This document shows, in pieces, positions 8,554-18,524 of a stretch of DNA of 45,583 nucleotides (positions within the stretch are counted from its first letter, which is position 1; every line of letters begins with the position of its first letter). The DNA lies in contig CANQNJ010000010.1 of NCBI GenBank assembly GCA_947625185.1, positions 1 to 45,583 on the forward strand. Reading direction: 5' to 3'. The DNA comes from an uncultured Clostridia bacterium. Its GTDB lineage: Bacteria > Bacillota > Clostridia > Christensenellales > CAG-314. Both the position numbers and the translations under genes were made by a program. Under the pieces are notes generated by a model, which did no database searches, was not told the origin of the DNA, and was given only the letters and a program-made list of their open reading frames with translations.

Positions 8554-9762
8554 ATGAAAATAGTTTGCGAGAAAAGAATTTGTAACACCATTTGTTTTTC
8601 TATAACATTTTCGATGGGGGCTGTCTCAGATCCCATCGAAAAAAGCGGATTAACACATTTAATTGAACATCTTTCTTTTAGAAAAACAAAAGACAAGAAT
8701 CAAAAACAAATTTATTCATTATGCGAAAGTATGGGCGTAAAGATCAATGCCACAACGGGGAAGAATTTCTTACTTTACAGTTTTTCATGCAGAAAAGAAT
8801 GTTTTTGCGTGATTGTAAAACTTCTTGCCGACATGATTAATGAATTGGATTATACAGAAAAAGATATTGCTCTTGAAAAGGCAATAATTTTACATGAACT
8901 CGATCTAAAATATTACAAAATAATAGATGAAGAAATAAATAAAAGATGGAGTAATGAGAATTATTCGAACAATATTTTGGGAGATTACGGTACTCTGGAT
9001 GGCATATCATTAGAGGATATAATAAATTATAAAAAAGATTTATTAAAATCCGAACGCACTATTGTAATTGTTGGAGACTATTCTGCATCGGAATTGGACC
9101 TGGTAAATCAACTGTTTTCGCAAAATGAACAATTGCCAACGAAAAAATCATCGGTGGCAGAAAGCGGGTTTGCTAAACCTGTTGAAGTTTCTTTTGAAAA
9201 AAACAAAGGCACCTTGGTTGATGTTTGTTATTCTTTTCATAAAATAATTGAGAATATAAATGATGCAATTGCCGTAAACGTATTAGATAATGCTCTTTTT
9301 CGTGGCGATATGGCTTATATTACAGCGCAATTGAGAGAAGAACAGGGCTATCTCTACGAAATTGACAGCGATTATTCCGTCATCAATAACGAGATTGCCT
9401 GGGCATTTTCGTTCACTACAAACAAACGGACTTATTTGAATGCAATAAATCAAATTGACATGTTAATAAATAGTTTTGTACTTGAAAAGCAGTATTTTGA
9501 CTATGTTAAAGCATTTTACTGTGACAATCTTCCGATGCTGTTGGATGATTTGAATTATATATTCACTTTTACGCGTGACAGTTTGGTCTTGTTTGGAGAA
9601 ACACTCACCCCACAAATTTTTTCGGAAAGAGTCCAAAATATATCATTGCAGGAGTATAACAACGTTTATAAAAAATTACTCGTAACTAAAAATGTTACTA
9701 TATCAGGCAATGTTGGGTATCGTGCAAAAAGGAAGATAAGACATCTTGTTGCTCACAAATAA
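8554..9762 (+). CDS. M16 (insulinase-type) zinc peptidase
   Basis: 402 residues from ATG 8554 (AGGA upstream; an in-frame GTG at 8530 lacks a binding site). The inverted zinc motif is HLIEH (H35, E38, H39), and the third ligand is a Glu in AIILHELD (E115), at the spacing expected for M16 (HxxEH, about 76 residues, E). Catalytic residues therefore look intact. It has one M16 catalytic half plus a C-terminal half with the REEQGYLYEIDSDYS stretch typical of the family. M16 enzymes degrade or mature small peptides, including some ribosomally made peptide products. Codon use is much more AT-rich than in parB, and the neighbours are tiny or broken ORFs, which suggests acquired or decaying DNA. Confidence 0.85.
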   Translation: MKIVCEKRICNTICFSITFSMGAVSDPIEKSGLTHLIEHLSFRKTKDKNQKQIYSLCESMGVKINATTGKNFLLYSFSCRKECFCVIVKLLADMINELDYTEKDIALEKAIILHELDLKYYKIIDEEINKRWSNENYSNNILGDYGTLDGISLEDIINYKKDLLKSERTIVIVGDYSASELDLVNQLFSQNEQLPTKKSSVAESGFAKPVEVSFEKNKGTLVDVCYSFHKIIENINDAIAVNVLDNALFRGDMAYITAQLREEQGYLYEIDSDYSVINNEIAWAFSFTTNKRTYLNAINQIDMLINSFVLEKQYFDYVKAFYCDNLPMLLDDLNYIFTFTRDSLVLFGETLTPQIFSERVQNISLQEYNNVYKKLLVTKNVTISGNVGYRAKRKIRHLVAHK

Positions 9763-9892
9763 TTTGAATTTCCTAATACAATTTGAAGTTTGTGTTCCAA
9801 AAGGCAGACAACTTTCAGACAAGGATATCTCGCGTGGCTTATGGTATCTTGGCGCAGCTGCGATATTGGGTCCAATGGGTTGCTGTTTTTAA
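9746..9892 (+). CDS. Small ORF overlapping the M16 peptidase end, possibly frameshifted
   Basis: From TTG 9746 the frame reads 48 codons, including PKGRQLSDKDISRGLWYLG and AAAILGPMGCCF, overlapping the peptidase stop by 17 bp. GGAAG lies 9-13 bp upstream. The end is hydrophobic with two adjacent cysteines. One extra T in the T5 run at 9886-9890 would extend it with LIGEY to a stop just before the ribosome binding site of the next gene, suggesting a homopolymer indel. It could be a peptide substrate of the peptidase or a remnant of a larger gene; no family is recognised. Confidence 0.35.
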   Translation: MLLTNNLNFLIQFEVCVPKGRQLSDKDISRGLWYLGAAAILGPMGCCF

Positions 9893-9918
9893 TTGGTGAA
9901 TATTAATGGAGGCGAAGA

Positions 9919-10380
9919 ATGAAAAAATATCTTTAATATAATTCTGCTCTTTTCTATGCTTGTATTTTTGATGGTTTTATCCGGATGTGATGTTGACGAT
10001 CTTTTGAAAAAAATGCTTGATTATTATTCCAATGATGACAATTACGCCAATTACGTCGGCACATTAGTCAGCGTTGACAAGGAGCATTGTTATGTGGAGA
10101 TTGTTTGTCAAGACGATGAAATGCCAAACCAGACCTGTATACGATCTATGGAGAAAGCAGTATCTATGATACTCTGTGTCCCGATGACGGAGTAATATTT
10201 TGCAGTTCTCCGATGTATTTTTACAACAGTCACAATTTACTCATTGTTTATCTTGAAAAACAATCGGAAATGATGTTGGAATTTGAGGAAAGAAAAGAGA
10301 ATTTGTTGGAAGATATACAGAACAGATTCAAAGAAAGAAATATATTCGAATGGTTGCGAGATACGCTTCGATACAATTAA
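9919..10380 (+). pseudogene. Frameshifted lipoprotein gene
   Basis: A perfect GGAGG precedes ATG 9919, but the frame stops after MKKYL. Removing one A from the A6 run at 9922-9927 gives MKNIFNIILLFSMLVFLMV then LSGC, a textbook lipoprotein signal and lipobox, and continues DVDDLLKKMLDYYSNDDNY and YVGTLVSVDKEHCYVEIVCQ. A second shift near 10115-10135 moves into the frame that reads LYTIYGESSIYDTLCPDDG and then a helical tail ending RNIFEWLRDTLRYN at the stop at 10378-10380. Reconstructed, it is an exported lipoprotein of about 150 residues, of unknown function. Two indels indicate a pseudogene, unless the assembly is wrong at the homopolymers. Confidence 0.7.
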
Positions 10381-10461
10381 ATGAGAGAGAAAGAAACTTG
10401 TATGGCAAAAATTATTGTCGTTGAATTTTAAAGTTTAATTAAAATTCGCAAAAGCAAATAT

Positions 10462-10490
10462 TTGACAGAAATGTTCATTATTGATAAAAT
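10462..10490 (+). promoter_or_regulatory. Orphan promoter-like sequence in the desert
   Basis: TTGACA (10462-10467), 17 bp, TAAAAT (10485-10490). No ORF follows. It could drive an untranslated RNA or be a chance match in AT-rich DNA. Confidence 0.35.
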
Positions 10491-10838
10491 TAAATTTGTT
10501 GCACCACATTTCAAAGGAATATAGTAACTAAAATTATTTAAGTATACATCTAAACGGATTTAATATAATAAGTTGTATTAATTACAGATAAAAGAAAACT
10601 AGGCAAAAAAGGATCTGTCAATTTAATCATCAGAAAAGCTATTTATAGAGTAAAATAACAGGAAGTTTGTTCCAAAGCTCGCTCAACGTCCGATTATTAT
10701 GGTAAAAGCGTGAATATGACCTGATTTTGCCTGTATCAATACAGAATACAGTCAAATTGACTCAAAAGAACTCCTGAATCTAATAAATAAACCATATTTT
10801 GGCGGTTCTTATTCTAAAAATATGTTGGCTATCTACAT

Positions 10839-10854
10839 TGTTTCATATGAAACA
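10839..10854. promoter_or_regulatory. parS variant with TA centre
   Basis: TGTTTCATATGAAACA is a perfect 16-bp palindrome that differs from consensus parS only in the two central bases (CG to TA). It lies about 450 bp from the next parS. Confidence 0.65.
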
Positions 10855-11303
10855 TTAGTAATTTTGAGGAAAAATACGTTCAGTGGCAGATTTGAAGTCT
10901 AAATTCTGCGTGAGCCTGCTTTATTATGGACGCGCACGAAAAAAAACGTCATCTTGTCAAAAATAACTTAAATTGATACGATAAAATAGGCTGTATTAAG
11001 CAAAATATAAAGACAAAAAGGGTACAGACGCCTAAAAATGGGCATAAACTGCTGGCAAATTAAACGAGAAGCTGCTTTGCGATATTTTTTCAGAATAAAG
11101 CGATGTGTCATTTTTCTGTTAAAATAGGCGCCTACTTTAATGTCAAGCAAAAAATGCCGCAAAATTACGCTGCATTTATTTCCAAGTCATTGAGGCGAAT
11201 ATGAAGGCAATTCGCCCTCCAAAAGCTAAAAGATCTGCGAAATTTAGCTCGATTTGTCTCGAAAGCAGATTAAAAAACAAATATACATAGTTAAATTTGA
11301 AGT

Positions 11304-11319
11304 AGTTTCACGTGAAACA
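11304..11319. promoter_or_regulatory. parS site
   Basis: AGTTTCACGTGAAACA matches 15 of 16 bases of consensus parS TGTTTCACGTGAAACA (first base differs). Binding site for the ParB encoded at 7240-8181. Confidence 0.9.
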
Positions 11320-11683
11320 ATGTTTATAAGCTGCACGATCTCGTTTTGCGCAATCATAATTTATTCGTCCTTTATAATTAAATCGCCAACGCCTGTTTTT
11401 TTTGAGTAGAAGGTTATTAAAAATAAGATTTGTTATTCGATTGTCTGCCATCGTATCTTTCCTTCATATAAACAGCAAAAAGGGCTTAAAACCCGACCGT
11501 TTCAGACAGAATGACGTCTCGTTGGGTCGGAAAAATCAGAAAATTACTCCCAAAAATTCTGTTAAAACGCCTCTTTTGACCAGGTTTTATAACATAATTT
11601 TTCGGCATATTTGTGGCAAATTAACCTTTGTTTTTCTTGGTTTGGAGCTTGTTTTCACTCTTGAAGATTCGTCTTTTCGTTGT

Positions 11684-11699
11684 TGTTTCACGTGAAACA
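11684..11699. promoter_or_regulatory. parS site (perfect)
   Basis: TGTTTCACGTGAAACA is the exact consensus, embedded in a 20-bp perfect palindrome (11682-11701). Confidence 0.96.
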
Positions 11700-11862
11700 A
11701 CATTCTATTCGGAAGTTGTTGGGTGAGTAGACTCCTTCGTCTTCTTGACAGTTGCACGGTTGTTTTATTTTGTTGAGGTTCAGAAGGGGGACGGCAATAC
11801 AAATTACAGCTTGCTCGTTGATTTACGTTGATCGCAAATGGTTGTTGGCTTCCTCCCTGGCT

Positions 11863-11878
11863 TGTTTCACGTGAAACA
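11863..11878. promoter_or_regulatory. parS site (perfect)
   Basis: Exact consensus TGTTTCACGTGAAACA, also extended to a 20-bp palindrome (11861-11880), 179 bp from the previous site. Confidence 0.96.
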
Positions 11879-13282
11879 AGTAATAAGTAAACATTCTTTC
11901 TTTGTGTGTAATTTGCTTTCTAAATGACTTTTGAAGGCTTTTTTATATAAAATTTGGCTTGAAAATCACATTGTTTTCGCTGCGCCAACGATAAGTTGTT
12001 GTATTACATTTTGATTAAACTCTATTTTAACTGTTTATACGGGACAAATATGGAACGTATTGTTTGGGTGAATTTATGCATTTTAGCCCGTTCTTTAAAG
12101 GAAAAAATGTGTTGCGCCAATTCGCTTTGGCGGTTTGTCGTGCGCTTTTTTGTTGTTTTGAAAAGAAAACAGTTGTTATCCGAAGTTTTTTCTTGTTCAC
12201 AATATTTTTCTTTAATTTCCGTTCTTTAAGTCTGGACAGCATTGGGCTTTGGCTGGTTTTTGCGCAGCGTATGTTTGACCGGCGATGCCAAAATTTTGAA
12301 TTATTTAAGGTTTGTTTTAATTCTTTTCGGTTTTTAATCCCAAGTCGATTGTGATTTAGACCCTCTTTTCATAGTGCGCGGTGGTTTTGATGTATCGTGT
12401 GTCTCCCGTGAGGATCCGAGAAAAAAATCGTTTTCTGTTTACCTTTGTTCGCTTGTTAATGATTATCGACATCGAGCGTGTTGTTTATTTTCTTCGGGGC
12501 TTTTGTTTCGCGAGTTGATCTTGCGCTGATGATAATATTAACAAAAATGTCGACGAGATATAAACTAATGTCGTCGGTGCAAAGCAAAAGCGAACAATTA
12601 TAGCAATAATTCGCATTTGTTTTGAAAAACGAATTGCATTTATAAGCATAAGTTATATTTTGAATTCGTGGTTCAACGACTGTTTTTTATATAAATTTTG
12701 GTTTTCAATATTGTACTATAAAAAGCTGACGCTGTCGGAAAGACATATTTCCTAAAATCTCCTCTCGTTTTGGAATAAAACGGCGATATCGATTGCTGTT
12801 TCGGATAATTGAATTGTGAATTACGATTTGTTTTCACTAAAAAGCGTTTTATCATAAATGTTTAGCATTACCTAACTACGAATCATTTTGAAAGTCAAAT
12901 CAATTTTTAGTTATAAACAGATCGAGCAGCTGACGTATTGGCAATCAATTATTGCTGTAATACAATTTGAACAATCCGTTAAACGGTGATAATACTGTTA
13001 AATCAACACCACAGTTTATGTGTTATTTTTTTTGATTATTTTAATAAAAACCGCTTAAAATTAAACAATAATACGGTTCGGTTCGTAATAAGCGCGAATT
13101 GTCGATCGCGTGTTTGCAGAGATATTTGCTGATTCGCTCTCCGACTTTTTATTTCATTGAAATTTCCCATTGCCTTTTAAGTCAAAGCATATTTTGCCAA
13201 AAAATTTCATTGTTCTGATAGATTTGCAGTAAAATATAATCTTTTAGTAAAAACACTATTTTCGACGAGAAAGCGCCCAAAT

Positions 13283-13311
13283 TTGACAATTTTGCAATTT
13301 CCAACCATAAT
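13283..13311 (+). promoter_or_regulatory. Second orphan promoter-like sequence in the desert
   Basis: TTGACA (13283-13288), 17 bp, CATAAT (13306-13311), reading towards the repeat block. No ORF follows. Confidence 0.3.
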
Positions 13312-13574
13312 AAATGCGTTTTTTTATATAAGCAGCGTCTGTAACTTACTCCCCTTGCCCGTTATGTGAAAAATTTTATTTCTGTATTTGCTTGACATTT
13401 TCAAGTGCGAGGTATACGGTGGCATTACTGAAAACAAACCGTAAATATGTCTGCGCGGACGCGGAAGCCGAATGTGCTGAAAATACAATAAAATTTATTT
13501 CATTTTATAATTACTATTCTGACGCTTAGTCTTGGTCAATAAATGAAATAGATCATTGAGTCTGTTTTAATAAA

Positions 13575-14165
13575 CGAATTAATTTTATGTTGATTTACGT
13601 TTGGTAGCGGACTTGTTACGCTGCGAAATCATAGCGACGCAGTGAAACAAATTTTTTAATCTTGGAATAGCTGTTGCATTGAAAGGAGATGGATCATCGG
13701 ATTCGTTTGTCGTAAGCGAATTTTATGTTATATTGTTTGATGTTCTTATTCGTTTCGTGTCGCAATGATCGTAACCAGTGCTGTGAGACATATTTTCTTA
13801 AATCTTGGAGTGGTTTTTGAGATAAAGGGGGCGGATTATCGAGGTTGCTTGTTGGGTAAACGAATTTTATGTTGATTTAGTTTGATAGCTGACTTGTTGC
13901 ACTGCGATATCATAGCGATGCCGTGAAACAAAATTTTTTATCTTGGAATAGCTGTTGCATTGAAAGGGGATGGGTCATCGGATTCGTTTGTCGTAAGCGA
14001 ATTTTATGTTAATTTACCTTTGATAGCGGGCTTGTTGCAACATAACAATTGTGGCGGTATATGTAAAATAACTTCTTTATAATTTTGTCTTAATGGGTGA
14101 TTCGTCGTACAATGATGATCGTAACGGTGACGCGAAACAAATTTTTATCTTGGAATCATTATTGC
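13575..14165 (+). repeat. Degenerate tandem repeats of about 140 bp carrying parS half-sites
   Basis: CGAATTTTATGTT recurs at 13717, 13861 and 13998, with a related start at 13575. Each unit contains a core like GTGAAACAAATTTTTT followed by ATCTTGGAATAGC (core starts 13642, 13783, 13923, 14132; spacing 141, 140 and 209 bp). Units starting at 13575 and 13861 are nearly identical; those at 13717 and 13998 are more diverged. GTGAAACA in two cores is exactly the right half of parS. No reading frame is shared between the units, so they look non-coding. Confidence 0.75.
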
Positions 14166-14364
14166 TGTGTTAAATTGCGCTGTCAACGTATTGCGCGTTG
14201 TATCGCAGCAACTTCCTCGACAGTCGCGGATCCGATTGGGCAAACTTTGTCGCGCTGTATTGTCATTCGACAAAGTACGCGATAATGCGGCGGCAAAACA
14301 GTGCGCCAGCGCCTAAAAAATCGTCAAGTTGGCAATACTTACAAAAAACGTAAGGAGAGATAAT

Positions 14365-14880
14365 ATGTTGGAAGTAAGTATATACAATTCGCAGGACGGC
14401 GAAAAAATGAGCGCGGAGCTTAAAGAAAAGATGAGTTCGTCCCCCGTCTTTATGTGCATTGGCACGGAAAAGGTGTTTTCCGACAGCCTCGGTCCGCGCG
14501 TGGGAACGTTGCTTAACCGGGATATGAAAACGCCATCGTTCGTATACGGTTTGTGCGAGCAAAACATCACCGCGGAAAATTTGCTGTACTGTTACAATTT
14601 TATCAAAGCGATGCACCCGGACAGTCAAATCGTCGTCGTGGACGCCGCCGTCGGTTCCACAGAGCAAATCGGCAAAATTCAGATCAGCGAGGGCGGCATT
14701 TATCCCGGGGCGGCAACCAACAAAAACTTGCCGTCGGTGGGCGACATTGGAATAGTCGGGATAGTTGCGGAGAAGGGAATGAACGACTTCTACACCCTCA
14801 ATACGGAGAAAGACAAGCTTGTTGCGCGCGTCGCGCAATTTATCTCGGACGCGATCGTCGCCGCGGAAAAACTCGCCTGA
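14365..14880 (+). CDS. yyaC: YyaC-family (DUF1256) putative spore protease-like protein
   Basis: 171 residues from ATG 14365, with AAGGAGAG upstream (an earlier in-frame ATG at 14329 lacks one). The region VFMCIGTEKVFSDSLGPRVG and the later VVVDAAVGSTEQIGKI and GIYPGAATNKNLPSVGDIGI match the DUF1256/YyaC family, which is related to the germination protease GPR. In Bacillus subtilis yyaC lies next to spo0J, as here, and is expressed in sporulation. A role in spore development is therefore likely, but the exact substrate is unknown. It is followed by a strong terminator and is a single-gene unit. A short inverted repeat (ACTTTGTC 14244-14251 with GACAAAGT 14269-14276) lies upstream. Confidence 0.88.
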   Translation: MLEVSIYNSQDGEKMSAELKEKMSSSPVFMCIGTEKVFSDSLGPRVGTLLNRDMKTPSFVYGLCEQNITAENLLYCYNFIKAMHPDSQIVVVDAAVGSTEQIGKIQISEGGIYPGAATNKNLPSVGDIGIVGIVAEKGMNDFYTLNTEKDKLVARVAQFISDAIVAAEKLA

Positions 14881-14907
14881 CGCGGCAAACATCGGCAGCA
14901 AGCAATC

Positions 14908-14937
14908 AACCCACGCAATATCCGTGCGTGGGTTTTT
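14908..14937 (+). terminator. Terminator of yyaC
   Basis: AACCCACGCA and TGCGTGGGTT form a 10-bp stem with a 7-base loop, ending in TTTTT. The stretch from here to the ftsH promoter at 15128 shows nothing else recognisable. Confidence 0.9.
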
Positions 14938-15127
14938 GAATAATCAACTCGATATATTTTCGCAAAATTGCCATATGGGGTGAAAAAAATCAACAAAAAG
15001 TCCCCAAGACGAGCAAAATCCATCGCGCCGCCGCAACAAACGGACGTCGTTGAATATTTGCAAACCGTCGATAAAACGATTGCAAATTACAGATACTAAG
15101 CAAGCGTAAGCAAGCCCGATATAAAAT

Positions 15128-15156
15128 TTGACAACGTGTTTATATTGTGTTAGAAT
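15128..15156 (+). promoter_or_regulatory. sigma-A promoter of ftsH
   Basis: TTGACA (15128-15133), 17 bp, TAGAAT (15151-15156). Transcription would start near 15163, giving a leader of about 97 nt. Confidence 0.8.
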
Positions 15157-15259
15157 ATATACGTCTAATTATACGCAATGTCTGCATAAATTATTTGGCA
15201 AACATTGGAGGCAAAAAATATCGTATCGCGACGCGACTTTCGCGTAAAGGAGAAATACT

Positions 15260-17182
<1,923 letters not shown>

Positions 17183-17257
17183 TCACCGCCGCCTCGACGA
17201 GCCTCAACGCACCCATTTGTGGCGAAAATCCCACCCCATTATTGAAATAAACGCTTT

Positions 17258-17287
17258 TTGCCGACCTGTTCGCGAACAGGTCGGCAA
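17258..17287. terminator. Long perfect palindrome downstream of ftsH
   Basis: A 15-bp self-complementary arm (TTGCCGACCTGTTCG with its exact reverse complement, no loop bases) is followed only by TTGTTTA. It is the likely ftsH terminator although the T tract is weak. Confidence 0.65.
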
Positions 17288-17304
17288 TTGTTTATAAAGT
17301 CACA

Positions 17305-17347
17305 ATCGACCCCGTAGATTGCGCGTCGTGCAATTTACGGGGTCGAT
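17305..17347. other. 18-bp stem-loop between ftsH and relB
   Basis: Arms 17305-17322 and 17330-17347 pair over 18 bases with one G-U, around a 7-base loop. No T run follows. Function unknown; it lies 76 bp before the relB promoter. Confidence 0.55.
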
Positions 17348-17422
17348 GTTCCACGGTGAAGTCCGTGTGCGGGCGCGGGCATACAAGTAACATTTGATTT
17401 GCAAAAATATGCAAAAAACTTC

Positions 17423-17451
17423 TTGACAAACACTTGTCGTGCGGTTACAAT
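17423..17451 (+). promoter_or_regulatory. sigma-A promoter of the relB-like gene
   Basis: TTGACA (17423-17428), 17 bp, TACAAT (17446-17451), start near 17458. The leader is about 17 nt, ending with GGAGG before ATG 17475. Confidence 0.85.
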
Positions 17452-17474
17452 AAGAAAAAGCAGGAGGAACGCAT

Positions 17475-17753
17475 ATGGCAGCAGCCAGATTGGTCGTCCA
17501 CAGCGACGAGGAAACAATCGGTCGTGCGAAAGCCCTGTTCGGCGAAATGGGATTTGATATCAATACCGCAATCAACATCTTTCTCAGGCGTGCGATCGCG
17601 GTAAACGGTCTGCCCTTCGAAGTGACGAGGAGCACGCCTCATCGCGTACGGGAGTTACCACCAACCGAAGAAGAACTCGTCGAGGAAGCCAACAGGCAAA
17701 GTTACGACAATGTGATGTTCTCGCTGTCCCATTGGAACAAAGACGCAGACTAA
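17475..17753 (+). CDS. RelB/DinJ-type antitoxin, apparently without a toxin
   Basis: 92 residues. The N-terminal ribbon-helix-helix (ARLVVHSDEETIGRAKALFGEMG) and the DinJ signature (DINTAINIFLRRAIAVNGLPFEV) place it in the RelB/DinJ family. These proteins bind their own operator and neutralise a YafQ/RelE-type ribonuclease toxin through the C-terminal tail. CAGGAGG precedes the ATG and the promoter is near-consensus. No RelE/YafQ-like ORF follows: the next 770 bp are non-coding hairpins and repeats. It may be a solitary antitoxin, a remnant of a lost pair, or a regulator of a distant toxin. Confidence 0.88.
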   Translation: MAAARLVVHSDEETIGRAKALFGEMGFDINTAINIFLRRAIAVNGLPFEVTRSTPHRVRELPPTEEELVEEANRQSYDNVMFSLSHWNKDAD

Positions 17754-17838
17754 GCGCTTTTGCGACGTAGACGGCAGCAATTCCTCCATATATGCGCGCG
17801 CGTCCGCGCAATGATGATATATATAAATATAAGAATAT

Positions 17839-17861
17839 CCGCCCGAATGGGCGGCTGTTTT
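17839..17861 (+). terminator. Terminator downstream of the relB-like gene
   Basis: CCGCCC, loop GAAT, GGGCGG, then CTGTTTTTA. Confidence 0.75.
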
Positions 17862-18070
17862 TATGTACAGAGCTACACTGCGTGTAAGTGAAGTTTGCGA
17901 CTGCATCGCAAGTTGAGGTCGGGAGTTTATTAGAAACCACCCTGTCAAACCCTTCCACCTCGTCATAGCTGTCGCTTGGTAGCACCAACCGCATATATGC
18001 GCTTGGTACCGCTACCGCTCCGCTATTCCTCTCCCGCGTAGTGATATTCACTCACACTACGCGGGTACCC

Positions 18071-18176
18071 TTTCGTGGTCCCAATGCTGCGGATGCGCCT
18101 TAGAAATAGCGCATCCTTGCACTCAGGGCGGGCAACTCCACACCGTGGAGATTGCCTTATTCGCCCTTCGTCCTTA
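18071..18176. repeat. 106-bp direct repeat, copy 1
   Basis: Starts TTTCGTGGTCCCAATGCTGC and ends near TTCGTCCTTA. It holds two hairpins: GGATGCGC/GCGCATCC with a 10-base loop, and CTCCAC/GTGGAG. Copy 2 at 18312-18417 differs at only about two positions. Confidence 0.85.
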
Positions 18177-18311
18177 TGTCCCTCAAAGGGGCAGAAAGGG
18201 AGGCTTTTGTAATATGATACGAGATTGATTCCTCTACATTCAAGGCGAATAACTACACACTGTTGTGATTGACTTTCCGCGCCACGCCCACTTCCGCTTG
18301 AAAGGGAGCCT

Positions 18312-18417
18312 TTTCGTGGTCCCAATGCTGCGGATGCGCCTTAGAAATAGCGCATCCTTGCACTCAGGACGGGCAACTCCACACTGTGGAGATTGCCTTA
18401 TTCGCCCTTCGTCCTTA
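18312..18417. repeat. 106-bp direct repeat, copy 2
   Basis: Nearly identical to 18071-18176, offset by 241 bp. The second hairpin has CTCCACACTGTGGAG in place of CTCCACACCGTGGAG. The boundaries do not carry obvious terminal inverted repeats. Confidence 0.85.
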
Positions 18418-18524
18418 GTCGTAATGGGATTTATTGCACGATATAACCTATGCGCGCCGAAGGGACGGCTATATAATATACGCTGTTTCCGACTTTATCC
18501 CTGCGGAAGGGGCGCGGTCGGCGG

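Larger units (their letters stand above)
10381..14364. other. AT-rich gene desert carrying parS sites and degenerate repeats
   Basis: Nearly 4 kb without an ORF that has a binding site, codon bias or recognisable protein. The sequence is visibly more AT-rich than the flanking genes. It contains the parS sites at 10839, 11304, 11684 and 11863, a degenerate repeat block at 13575-14165, and promoter-like sequences at 10462-10490 and 13283-13311 with nothing recognisable downstream. Its left edge is the frameshifted lipoprotein gene, so part of it may be eroded coding DNA. No convincing DnaA-box cluster was seen. Confidence 0.75.
17754..18524. other. Hairpin-rich noncoding region
   Basis: No convincing gene. 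It contains a terminator (17839-17861), an 11-bp stem CCCGCGTAGTG/CACTACGCGGG (18033-18043, 18055-18065), and two copies of a 106-bp direct repeat. ORFs that cross it follow the repeats and lack binding sites. Confidence 0.7.

Noticed and set aside
10968..11162. 64-codon minus-strand ORF in the desert
   Set aside because: No binding site or recognisable family; expected by chance.
11402..11695. 97-codon ORF in the desert
   Set aside because: It runs into a perfect parS site, lacks a start with a binding site, and its composition is not protein-like.
13575..14165. CRISPR array
   Set aside because: Units are about 140 bp, diverged along their whole length, with no short constant repeat and no cas genes nearby.
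17754..18022. Toxin gene partner for the RelB-like antitoxin
   Set aside because: All three plus-strand frames were examined and none gives a RelE/YafQ-like protein; the region has a terminator instead.
18023..18325. 100-codon minus-strand ORF after the relB-like gene
   Set aside because: It is built from the 106-bp repeat and the hairpins, and has no binding site.
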